DNA from: Andrena cerasifolii
Lineage: Eukaryota; Arthropoda; Insecta; Hymenoptera; Andrenidae
Assembly (NCBI RefSeq): GCF_050908995.1
Contig: NC_135119.1
Span: 27,247,001-27,311,000 of the forward strand
Direction of reading: 5' to 3'
Length of the DNA stretch: 64,000 nucleotides
Shown here: positions 12,401 to 24,400 of the stretch, in pieces
How positions within the stretch are numbered: the first letter of the stretch is position 1
Layout: each line of letters opens with the position of its first letter
The notes under the pieces: model-generated
What the model was told of the DNA's origin: nothing
Seen by the model: only the letters and a program-made list of their open reading frames with translations
Databases searched by the model: none
Translations under genes and position numbers: made by a program

Positions 12401-15400
12401 AGCGTTTTTCGTTTTACAGATTTGTCAGAAATATTTAGATACCTTTTTATTCAGATTTAATATTTAAACCTACTCCAATTTATATGAAATACCGATGGCA
12501 TGACACAAAATACTAAAAGTCATTTATCTCAGAGCCACCTTTCGAACCGATATGCCTTTTGAATTAACACGACAGTACAGGATGTTTAAAAAATTGTGAG
12601 CAATAAAATATACGAGGAGAGACGAGTGCTGATGAATTTGGAAAGAAACAAAGATTCACTATAAGTAGCACTATAATACCTACGTAGTATACTATATAGT
12701 ATATACTACGAACGATACTATATAGGCGAAAATTTAAATTTGAATTTTCAGTTGGCCTGGGTCCAGTATAGTTGTCTTTTGATTAACCAACCACAACTGT
12801 AAAAAATGTTGGAAAAATATTCATGTCTGCAGGTTCCTTTTTCTGCTAAAAATGATTATATAATCATACTATATAGGCGAAAATTCAAATTTAAATTTTC
12901 CGCTCCGCCCTACTACGTAGTCTCGTACTGACCCGCGCAACGCGAGCAGGCGATCGTCGGACTGCCGTGCTTCAGGCACTCCTGACCCAAATGTTAAAGC
13001 ATTTCGTTACTCTTGATTCTCGTCTTATTTTTCCACGTAGTATCACATAGTTTATTTTCCACTATCCGTTACTGAACACCCTGTATGTAGTCGATGCTAG
13101 AATTGAATAGAGCATTGTATATGGGACTGCGACGTGCCAGGTCGGATCTCGGGGCGACCTATAGCCCCGACACGATGGAGACAGCATTACTTATTCATTG
13201 TGTCGTCGAACGGCGAAACACTTGGGATAAAGCTGCCGTTACGTCGAAGCGTCGGCTCACGGGCACCTAAGAGTTCAATTTCGCGAACGAAGAACGATGG
13301 TGAATTTGAAGAAGGGCAGAGCGACCAGGGGACGTTGGAAAGCTGGACTCCGAGAGCCTGCAACCTTAACAGCTATTGGTCTCATCAGGGGCGAATTTGA
13401 AGATTGACGCCCCTAGGCTGGGAAGCGTCGGCCCCGCCCTCTCCGTCAAATATTGTTAAATATTTTAATTTAAAAAGGTTGAGACAATTTTTAAATGAAT
13501 TCAATATGACAACTCACGTGTGAGACATTGAAATGAAAAAAGGGAATTGTTTTTAAAGCTGTCTCAAGGTTCTGTGTTTAAAGCATTTCCAATTTCTTTC
13601 GCTCAAAATTTTTCGCTCTCTAAAATTTGATGCCTCCCAAAATTTATCACTCCCCAAAAGTTGATGCTCTCCAAAATTTGACGGTCCCCAAAATTTGATG
13701 CCTCCCAAAATTTGCCGCTCCCTAAAATTTATCACTCCCAAAAATCTATCGCTCCCAAAAATTTGCAGCTTCCCAGAATGTATCGAACCCCCAAATTTGC
13801 CGCTCCTCAAAATTCACTGCTGCTCAAAATTGGATACTCCCTGAAATTTGCCGCCCTAAGCTGCAGCCTACTTAGCCCATACCCAAATCCAGCCCTGGGT
13901 CTCGTGAAAGAACAACCCGAGACAATCTGTCCTTAGACTGTAAGTTTCACTTGCTGCATGCGGTAGTGGACTTTAGGGAATGAGAACGCTTTGAGGAACT
14001 AAGAGGGTAGAAATGAATAGTGGGATATAATGAAATGAATTTGGAGAGGATCGAAGAATCGGGTTTATGCGAAACTAAACTTCTGAGTGTGAAAATGGTA
14101 TTAATCGATTTTTCTTTTTGTGGGGCACACGAAGGTTTGAAAGAAGCAGTGTTTGCTTTTGAAGCTTTCATTGCAATAAACGCCAAGTTTTTCTGTGACA
14201 ATGTTTGTTATCATTTTCAAAGGACTGCACGTTTTCCGCAGAGGTATGTATACCCAAATAGAATACACAAGTTTGTGGATTTTAAAACACGTGTCCGCAT
14301 GATTGCCCTGTTATTACGTTCCCCACACCAGAATTCATAAACAAATAATCCCAGTAACACGTCTACTTTATACTTCCCTAGTCGACCTTTAACAGTTACA
14401 AATACGTAGCAAGTCCGTTTCAACATAAATAGATTCACTGTAATTTCAATGTAACTTTCCAGAATCACGAGTTTCCTTCAGAAGCCATTCCCATATTACA
14501 CAACAAATAACTGACATTATTAACCTGATATTTTTTAAGTGACAAAATGTGTGTTCAATCTCTTCTTTACCACTAGGAAATTTAAAGCAACATGAATATT
14601 TATAACCGCTACTAAAGTAACACTAAAATATTCATATCCGTACGAAATTGCAACCCTTTTATCCCCACCAAAGAAAGACACCTTCTATACCAATTAGAAC
14701 CTTATTGCCCAAGCTGGTCTAGCCTGAAAAAAAGATCTCGCCACCTTGGGGAAAAGAAATAAATTAGCGCGAGTTCCTTATAACATAGCACAATAGTTGT
14801 TAAAAAGTAATGCAGACTTTATCGAGCGTAGGTCGCTTAGGGAGCTTTACATTCTTCCACGAAAGTGGCCCCGCTGCATGTGCATACACGTGCAGGTGCA
14901 TGCGCGGATTCGAGAGGAGAGGTTTATCGCCGGCGGAATTGCTTTTGTCACGCAGCACACGATCGCCGTATCGCGGCCTGTTACCTCGAAAACACGATGC
15001 AATTACGAAATTAAATACGTCAGGGGAGGGGAAGGGAATAATTCCGAAAACGCTCCTTCCGCTGATGCCACCCGAATTTAATTGAGAAGTCGACGAAGAA
15101 GTAGCGATGCCCCCTTTGCTTCCAAGGAACATTGCCAAGATACGGATCCGGACTCGTAAACACCGGTAAACAAACGCATGCACGGGATCACGTGCAACGG
15201 AACGATCACTATTATCCCTGAGCTGGGAAAATTTGAGCAATCCACTCGACTTTCTGTGGATTGTCCCCTTAACTAGGTGGATCTAGATTTTAGAACACTA
15301 ATGTTTAATTGTGGGTGCAGTAGACTTGTAGATCTTTTTTAAAAATGGAATCTTTTTAAAGGAATATGAATTTTACATGTGAAAACCATACAATGTTTTA

Positions 15401-18400
15401 ATTTAAGGGGTTTCTCTACCTTAACGGACGAAAAATGATGCGAACTTTCGAACCATTATATATCATTAGAGAATATGAAACAAAATTGTATGCAAAAATA
15501 GAGCGCCTTACAAAAATCATATGCACATGGTTAGCATCAAATCAGCCGTTGTAGTTGTCTGAAATAGAAAATTTTAAATTTTCTGTGATCTGTATAAGTG
15601 TGGTTATCGCCTGAACTAGATTAAATGAGAAATACTGAAAAGTAAAAAAAATGGCAGCGTCTACAACAGACATCGATTTCTGACAAAAATTCAATGGTTT
15701 TTTAAGTCGCAAAAGTCTAATTTTGCAAAAACCGACTCAGTTTTAGTAACAACGATAATGGGACATCTACTGAAGATATATACCGAGTTTGAAGTTAATC
15801 GGGTGATTGGTTTTTGAGATATCATGCTAACCAATTCGAAAAACATTGTTTTGAGAAAAATGCGTTTAAAGTTTTAGGTACCGTTTTTTAAATTAATTTT
15901 TCTTTATAATGTTGCCTAATTATGTACAAATATGGGCATAAAGTTTTGAATTAATATAATTTGAGGGTTTCTCTTAAAAAAAATCCCAAATATTGCGCTC
16001 CTTTTCAGGCCGTCAAAGTAGGGTGATTCCTTAAAAGAGCTGAGATAATTTAAAAATTAATTTAATATGAGTTATTGCTAATTTGCTAGATGAGAGAAAG
16101 TGGATTTTTTTTTAAACTTGATTCGAGTCTCTGTGTTTAAACCTTTTCCACATTCTTTCGCCCAAAATGTGCCTCCCAGCCATACTCAAGCTATATACCA
16201 ATCCAAGATGCAAAAATGTGTGGAGTCGTCACCCTCTTCCACTTACATCACCGATTTTTTAAGCCACGTATATGAGAAATAAAAAAAAATAAGGTTGTCA
16301 CACATGGTAAGTATACTTTAAAGACTACCGATGATTAAAATAGAATATTTTTTAAAATAATTGAGGGAAAAGGTCCTTTCGAATTCCACCAAAGAAAAAC
16401 TTTGTAAATATATGGGACAACTCGATATACCGAGTAGAACAGAATCTTACGCCCAGGATCGATCACATTTTCCGCCGTAAAAGGTGTAACCGAGTTCTGT
16501 TTCTGTGTCAGCGAGGGAACGAAAACCAACCCCCATCGCAGAGAACCGTCAGGCGTCGTGGGCGAATATTTTGTACCTGTGTCGCATGTTGCTGGTGCCG
16601 TTCCACTCTCATAATCCAATATTTGCAGCAAACGCTCCGGGAACATGCTTCCCCGGCATTATTTTCACTGCGGTAATAATGCAGAGTCGCAACGGTGGCA
16701 TTGTGTTAATGAGAAACTGCTAACAGCGAGAAACGCGAGCGACACGCGTTCGATAAAATGCCTCGTTATTGTTCCAGAGAAGCGATGAAGTTTTTGCTTC
16801 ACGGAAGTCCGCGACTTGACACACGTACAGGCCGCATTTAAAGCGACAGGATTTACAGGTCATGCGAGCGTACGGCGAACAGTATTTAATGGAAATGGTA
16901 ACAGATTTTAGGGCCATCATTTGTCCGGCAGGATAGTCGAGGATGATGAGACACCTTGTAGATAATCTGGGGCAATAAACAGAAGATGCAAGAGCTGCTC
17001 GAATTCGGGAAGTTAATATATATACAGTAATGGATATTAAACAATTTGCTGGTTCCTTTTAATTGCTATAGCCTTCAATTTAGATATATATTTACTACAC
17101 CAAAGATCGAGATGGTTTCTTATATTCTGCTCAAAGTTAGAAGGGTCCTCGAAGAAATGGAAACGAAAGTGGATCGAAAAAGATTGGAGTGTTGTAATAG
17201 AGTAGTTAAAAATTCATTAAGTTTAACTAGAGACCGAGAACAGAGGAATGAAATTAAAAGTCTGGTGTCGAAAGCTAGGTGGGTTGCTATCTGAATAGGG
17301 GATCGAACAATCGCTGCAATGCTCTTAATCCTATGTGAATAAGCTGTCAAGGGTTGATTGATAAAGTAATTAGTTTTGTACCGATTGAAGTGGATGACTT
17401 ACCAATCGAAGAATCTTCTACCGTGAAAAGTGCCGTCGGAGGTGCCGTTCAGGTAAGGTAACTCCACACCCACGTGTGCTTCTTCACGGCCTGGTACAGG
17501 TCCCACGTATCTGACTCGTCCTTGAAGGACTCTTCCTTCCAGCGATATTACCTTCACGAGATGATCCAGCTTCAGATCTCTGGGTATCTACGAGCATAAC
17601 CAATGCAGAACTGTAGACAAGGAGTCCTATTCCAACTGAGCAATTATTTATTATTATGCATTCTTATCTTCACAGATTGAACTGCGTTAAGATTGAAGTT
17701 AAAGTTAAACTTAAATTTAGAGTTAGACTTAAAATTAAAGTTATATTTAGAGGTAGAATTACAGTTAGAGGTAGAGTTAGAGTTAGAGGAAAGCCGGGAA
17801 TCCACCGAGAAGCTCATCTATGCTACGCGATGCTATGCTATGCCATGCTACGTTTTAAAAAAAATAGCTTCGATACATTCTTATGAAACAGTTTCCACCA
17901 AAAGCTAAGTTAAAACATAGCATAGCTTAGCTTAGCTTAGCTTCCCGGTGGATTCCCGGCTTTAGAGTTAGAGCTAGAGTTAGACTTACAGTTAAAGTGA
18001 AAAGTTGAAATACTAATTCGACGCTGAAGTCGAATCGCTCGACGAATAAAAAACTTAACTTTATTCAACACACAACGAATAATTTCTTTAACTTATATTC
18101 CCTATTCCAAATTCTTATCTAAATAAATATTTTTTGCCCATCTCTGCTTGTGTAAGCCGGAGGCAGCGGGCGCTGATGGTATTTACCTTTGGCAAGTACG
18201 GTCTTGCGTCCTGAGGAGGATGCCAGTCACGGATGAGATCAGGCTCGGAGTACCGTCGTGCCCGTCTCCGTCTGACCGTTTGTCGGTTCCAATAATCGGA
18301 GCTGACGCCCGTGCTGGAGATGGTCAGCATCGAGTCGATGCTTCGTCGCAGATAATCCTCCGCCTCGTCGATCAGCGACTCGGTCGAATCGCCGCTGTTA

Positions 18401-21400
18401 TCACCGCCGACCAGATCGGAGCGCAGGTTCGGTAGACTGCCCCGCGTCATCGGGCATTCTGCGGGCAAAATAGAAAAGCCCCCCGATCTCAGGAAACTGC
18501 GCGGGGCACACTACTATCCACAGCCGGGTAAATGGTGCAGCGCGTACTTGAAACGAGAGAACTTGAGTTGATAATAAACGCGAATAGAAGGGGTGCTTTT
18601 TCCATCCGTTGATAATGTAACGAAGTTTCGGCAGGAGGTTTCACAAAGACACGCATTACGCAAACTCTGCCGTACGCCAACTTGTGACGGGGTATTAAAA
18701 TAATATGAAAATTCGTTTACGTAACATGGATTAGTTACGATCGAGTTACTCGACCGTATCCTATAACGTTGCAAAGAAATCTGAATCTACGATACGAGAA
18801 CGTACTTGGGTTTGAAATTCACTTACAGGAAGAGGTTTCTACGGAGCCGCCTCCGATTGCTTTGCATGTTTGGATATGTTTTAGAGGACCGAAAAATAAA
18901 ACAAATCGAGAAAATGCTATCTTTTTTCCGCGCTACTGTGCGTACCCCAGGACGAAGTTTACAGAATGTTCAGGCGCAAGGCTGAAACTGGGAGAGACGT
19001 ACCTTGAAAGGTGACCTTCGATCGTGTCCTCTTCGGGACGTTCTTGGAAGCCTTGGAGGACGCCGCAGGAGGGTGCACGTGCGTAGGCGACGAAGGCATG
19101 GAGGACCAGGTGGGTCTCGGGGTTGAAGTGGCCATAGGCACCTTCCACGTGTCGAAGGAAGCGGCAGTGGCCCTCCAAGAGTGTCTTCTTGATGGACCGC
19201 TGACAACCTCCAAGCCAGGCGACGGGATCGAGGTCAGAGAGCCGCGGTAACGCGAGGAATAGAGGTCAGTGGAGAGGCGACAGTCGCAGGGGCTGGGAAG
19301 CCCTGTGCCAGGATTGCAGCGGGGCCAGAGTCCGGCTGGAGAACCTAGGGACTCGCGGCGATGTACGTCTGGTGTACGGAGACCACAGCCACGGGAACTG
19401 AAACAAGTCTGCAACGAAAATAATTCAATTGTAGATCTCAACGAATAACGCTCGAGTTTCTCATCGTTACTTTATTTAACACGCGAAAGAGGGAAAATAA
19501 GTATAGAATTCTGTATTAATTATTTAAACACTACGCTATTTGAACGTTCTGTGACTTGTAGGAAGTTGTAACGGAGGAAGAAGCAGTGTTGCTACATGGA
19601 ATTCTTCAGATGCACACGTACTCGATGGATTCTCGACATAATTCTCAAACGAAATGTAGTGTAAAGAGTGTAGCTAACAGGGAAAGTTAGGCAACCCGGA
19701 AATTCAGAAAAATATGCAACCTTGCGTGCAAGTAGAGTAACCGATGGGTAAAACAAACCTATTTTTTATTGGCACCATGGAGCGGTTTTAAGGAGTGAAA
19801 TCACCCCTTGAGAAACACTCAGAATTTTCTTTTTCGTGGGATATATCAAGAACCGTGAGAGATATCGAAAAGAAGTTTAAACAAAAGTTACATCTTTTTT
19901 TATATCTACAAAACTGAGTAAAAATAATTATCGAATTAAGGACTGATGGTGGGGGTAACTTGAAAAAGTATGGATTTTCCGATAATTCTTTTTACGTAGT
20001 TTTATAGATATAAAAAAATGCAAGTTTTGTTTAAACTTCTTTTCGATATCTCTCACCGTTCTCGAGATATTCCACGGAAAAGAAAATTCTGAATTTTTTT
20101 CAAGAGGTAACACCCCCTAAAACAAAAAATAGCTTTGCCTTACTCGTGAACTACTCTACTTGCACAAGAAGTTGCATAATTTTCTGAATTTCCGGGTTCC
20201 CTAACTTCCCTTGTAAGCCATTCGCTATCTCGATATAAATCGATTAGCTTGCTCGTTAAGCGCAAACGACTCAGGCTACAACGGGGACCAAGTCGCGGAG
20301 GAAGGATCGTAGATTTATATTGCGAAGTACCTTTGATTCACGACTCCCGGATGTGCTACGGCTGAATTATACTTTCCTGCCATCGAAGAGGAAGATTATC
20401 GATGGAACGAATTATGGAAATGATATCATCGCGCCGCGGTTGTCCGGAGCGCATTAAAAACCAGTGCTACCACGAAGAAATGGAACAGAGGCAACAATTA
20501 GTCATTCGAGACGACCAGGAGACCATGGAATTACAACTCCAACACCAAAGTGAATCGCATTAGCTCCATTCGTTCGACCTTCCTCAACTCTGCACGCTGC
20601 AAAGCATTTCCGCGAAGAGGCGTAATAAAAAGAATTGTGTTGAACGCTTCAGGAACAACCTGCTACACGCGCTTTAATTGTGGGAATCCTTTAAAAGCTT
20701 CCTCAACAGCGTTCCATTATTAAATTCTCAATCTCCTGTTCCCTTTTTCATCTTTTTTTATTCGAATATATCCATCGCTGGCACCATTTATTGATTTTAA
20801 ATTACACGGTGGGTAGAAAGCTCGAAGGGAGTTGGATTCTCATGGAATTGACTTCGAAACTAGTTAAAGTTACTTTTGGAAAATGTATGAATATGATTTC
20901 CTTCACTCCGCGTGTTCTTCCTGAATTAATTGTGAATTTAATTCAGGAGCAACTTTTCATCTCTGAAACCTCTGCCGCAGGAATTCTGGAATAAGCAGTA
21001 CAATGTTATGGAGCGAAATGCGCAGGCTTTTACCGCGAGTGGATTTAGGCAAGCATCGTGAAAGAAACAAATCAATGTTGTCGATTATTCGCTGTATATT
21101 AAATTTATATTATATTTAACCCTCGGTTGTCAGACTGGGTCAAAATGTCCCAAAGTTTGACTCTGAGGTAAAATATCTTTGAGGCATCATTGAAAATGGT
21201 ACTAATTTCACGTATCCCCTACAAATCAGAGACGCTTCCCGAGTTATTTTACCAATTATTCTTTTTTTTTTTATTAAAGTACTATATCTCAAGATTATGA
21301 CCACAAATTTTTAGCCAAAAATAATAAAAATGAAGAAAGTTGTGATGTTTTAAGCAGAAGAACTTTTTCTAGAACTCTTTTCTTTTCAATTTTTTTTACA

Positions 21401-24400
21401 CATGACACTTTAAATGATAATTTTCAACGACTAGCATATTATTTTCTACAATGTACAAACTGTATCTCAGAATTTTCGCGACTGAATTTAACAGATAGTT
21501 TTTCAACAGTGACAACCGAGTGTTAAAAGTATGTGCGTCGTGCACGGGAATCTTCTAACGCAGAGATATCTATCCTGTTGGCGTTTCAATGATCATTTAC
21601 GTAACGCGCGGCGGAATCGATTAAAAGGCTTCTAGTAGATTATCCAACTGGAGATTGGTCACGATGCTGTCTGCTTAAAGCGAGGGAACAGCAAACTGTC
21701 ACCTACACCGTCGCTCTAACATGGGGATTTTACTTTGTAATTAAAGGAACACGCCCCGCACGGCTCCTTGTTACTTCCCACGCTCCAGCGCTCCGTTTTA
21801 TCGGCTACAGTCATGGCAAACACAAGACTATTGGGCATCGTTGAGGCATATCTTTATTAACCACTGTTACTCGGTTACACAAGTCACTTGGCATCGCCTC
21901 ACGCGTTTCACAACAATACAATAAACGTAACATGTAAGAAAGCTGCGAAGCGAGTTATCACAGAAGCACCCAAAACGCAAGCGCACGGAAATAGTGGAGC
22001 ACTTGCTGGGACGTAGCACATTGGCGGCAGCGAGTCAGGAAAACATAATTAAAACTACGAGTAATATACCGCTACCAAATACAAGAGTTTCTCTAAATAA
22101 TCTCTATGCCGTGATCAGTGCAGCAATGTATCTTTTACTATCAAAACACATAATCCTCTCACGCTTTAAGGGGGTAGGTTACCTTCAAAACTTTCGAAAC
22201 TTAATGTTCAAGATTTTTGCACATTTCGCCAGCTACATCTTTTCTACGTATTTTAAGCGCAGCCGGCTCCAGAAATTCCAAAAATTGAAGGAATTGCAGC
22301 CAAAAATGTACGAGCCTGCACATGAGATTGGATAACGACAACACTGCATTTCCAACTTTAAAAGTGATTTCCCAGAAACTACGTTTCTTAAACGGTGAAA
22401 TCCAATGATTTGAATGAAAATTTACAGGGAGGTGCAGGAAACTATTCCCCACAATGTGTCGGGAGCACATTTTCAATATAAATTCTTTAAAAAAAAAGAT
22501 AAAAATTATTTTTCCTACAAAAAAAGGATAAAATCACATACGTGAACATAAAAATTGTATTGATTTGTTTATCAAAATTTTGCTTCCGACATAAGATGGA
22601 GACTGTCTTACAGATTATAAAAATGCCTTTACTTGGTGTTTTAGGTAATTCACCTGTCCGGAATTGTGTTCACCATCAGACGGTGCATCGCGTACACGTT
22701 CTCACATTTATATTTACAACTTTTTTCCCTGTAAATATATTTAAAATTTTCTTTCTGTGCATTAAAGTCAGCGGAATGGCGATTAAAAATTAAAACAAAA
22801 ATTATCTTTATATTCATTTATTACTTCAGAATATGCGTTTGAAGAAGGGCCTGATTTTGGGCTGTTGAGGGTAACCTACCCCCTGAAATCGGTTGACAAG
22901 TAGAGGGGATAGAAAAGACAACAATTAGGTTTCCACACGTTCCAGTCGCGTGTGAACAGCTAAGGAGATTCGTTTAGTATTATTTCTTTCTTCTTACTTG
23001 GAGAAACCTCAAGGGGATATTCTACTCTCTCGACCGAAAGTTCGGCCACTTTTCGGTGATGGTATTTATAATGAAATAAACACTTAACGTTTTCGAATTT
23101 TGGGGGGTATATTCTACCACTCTTGAAATACAAGAAAAAAATCTTCGTTCTTTGTTTATTACATTTGTTTACATAAATACTTCACAATGAAGTAGGCACC
23201 TTCAGAATTTGATCAAGAGGTCAGCAAGAGCTGGCGATTGCAGTTTCGAATGACTGGATCATGGGAAATAAAGAAACCAAACATATTTTTTTCTAATTCA
23301 CAGGAGTATGGTTATCTGGTATACCGCGAAAGAACAATTTTGGAGAAAATTTATTAAAATGGCGATCGATCAAAGTTGCAATACCGAAAATGGCATTTCT
23401 ATTCTACTTAATCGATATAAAAAAGTGGGAAAATATTAAAAAAGTTAACATATTCGCGGTAAGCCGGATAGCCATACTCCTGCAAAGTAAAAAGAAGTAT
23501 GTTTGGTTTTTTTGATTTCCGATGGGCGATGATCCAGTCGTCCGAAATTTCAACCGCCGGCAAGGGGTCAAATTCTGAAAACGCCAACTTCACTGCGAAA
23601 CGTTTAAGTAAACAAATGAAATAAACAAACAACAAAGATTATTTCTTGTATTTCAAGAATGGTACAATATACCTCCAAATGTTTGAAAACGTTAAGTGTT
23701 TATTTAATTATAAAAACCCTTAACGAGAAGTGGCGGAATTTTTAGCCGAGAGAGTAAAATGTCCCCTTAAGCGTCTGGCGCTAGGAGAACTCCCCGATAT
23801 TAAAGGAAGATCGTGCGATTATGTGCTACGTCAGAAAAGAGCGAGGCTAAGAGCTAACAGCAAAAGAATACCCCAATTACTATCCAACCTCTAAAATGAT
23901 TAACACCTTGAGTTTCACAGATTAGTTAGCGAGGAAGAAATTGACACGAAGCTGTCGCTAGCTACTTCGACCAGCTACGACGAGTCTGATCCCAACTCGG
24001 ACCCTACCTGTGCGTGTGGATCGTGGCAGAGGTGGTCGGCGCTTCTCGACAATTCCGGCACCATGCTGGTGAAGCTAATGTCCGACAGCATCACTCTTCT
24101 GGCTTCTCTCGTCTTGTCGCTCAGCCTGAGTCTCCCAGGCACCCCGGTCGGCAGGGCGAACTTGCTGGGCAGCGTGGTGAACGTGTGGGCCACTTTGTGC
24201 GCGAGATAACTCTCGGAGCGCCAGTGGGCCGGAAGCGCGGAAATGTCCGTTTGAGCGCCGGACTCTCGTCTCGCGCCGCTGATTCTGTCCATCACCGGCC
24301 GCAGCGGCGCGGCGCTTTTCCGACGATTGCCTGCTAGAGCCTCCCGGTGGATGATGGGTCTGAAACCGTTTCAGAGGGATTTTTTCAAAGAGCTTCGCGA

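Larger units (their letters stand above)
9532..17402 (-). other. Large last intron of the CAP-Gly gene
   Basis: A 7.9-kb intron between the penultimate exon (donor GTAAGT) and the 64-nt terminal exon (acceptor TGTTCCAG). It contains minisatellites at 11.1-11.45 and 13.6-13.86 kb, a 33-bp direct repeat at 12.7/12.87 kb, a TTAA foldback element at 15.4-16.0 kb and several GC-rich patches with meaningless open frames. No independent nested gene could be supported. Confidence 0.7.

Noticed and set aside
14797..15240. Overlapping frames on both strands at about 14.8-15.2 kb
   Set aside because: Mutually overlapping frames in a GC-richer patch of intron, with no motif or splice signals.
18115..18186. 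Extension of exon 6 to the stop at 18115 (ending KKYLFR)
   Set aside because: This would end the protein inside a dispersed repeat. A donor at CCAAAG|GTAAAT joins in phase to the CAP-Gly exon, so the extension is intron.
19003..19207. Shorter version of CAP-Gly exon 5 starting at an AG at 19208
   Set aside because: The acceptor TTTTCGTTGCAG before 19408 is stronger, is in phase with exon 4, and leaves a fully open exon.
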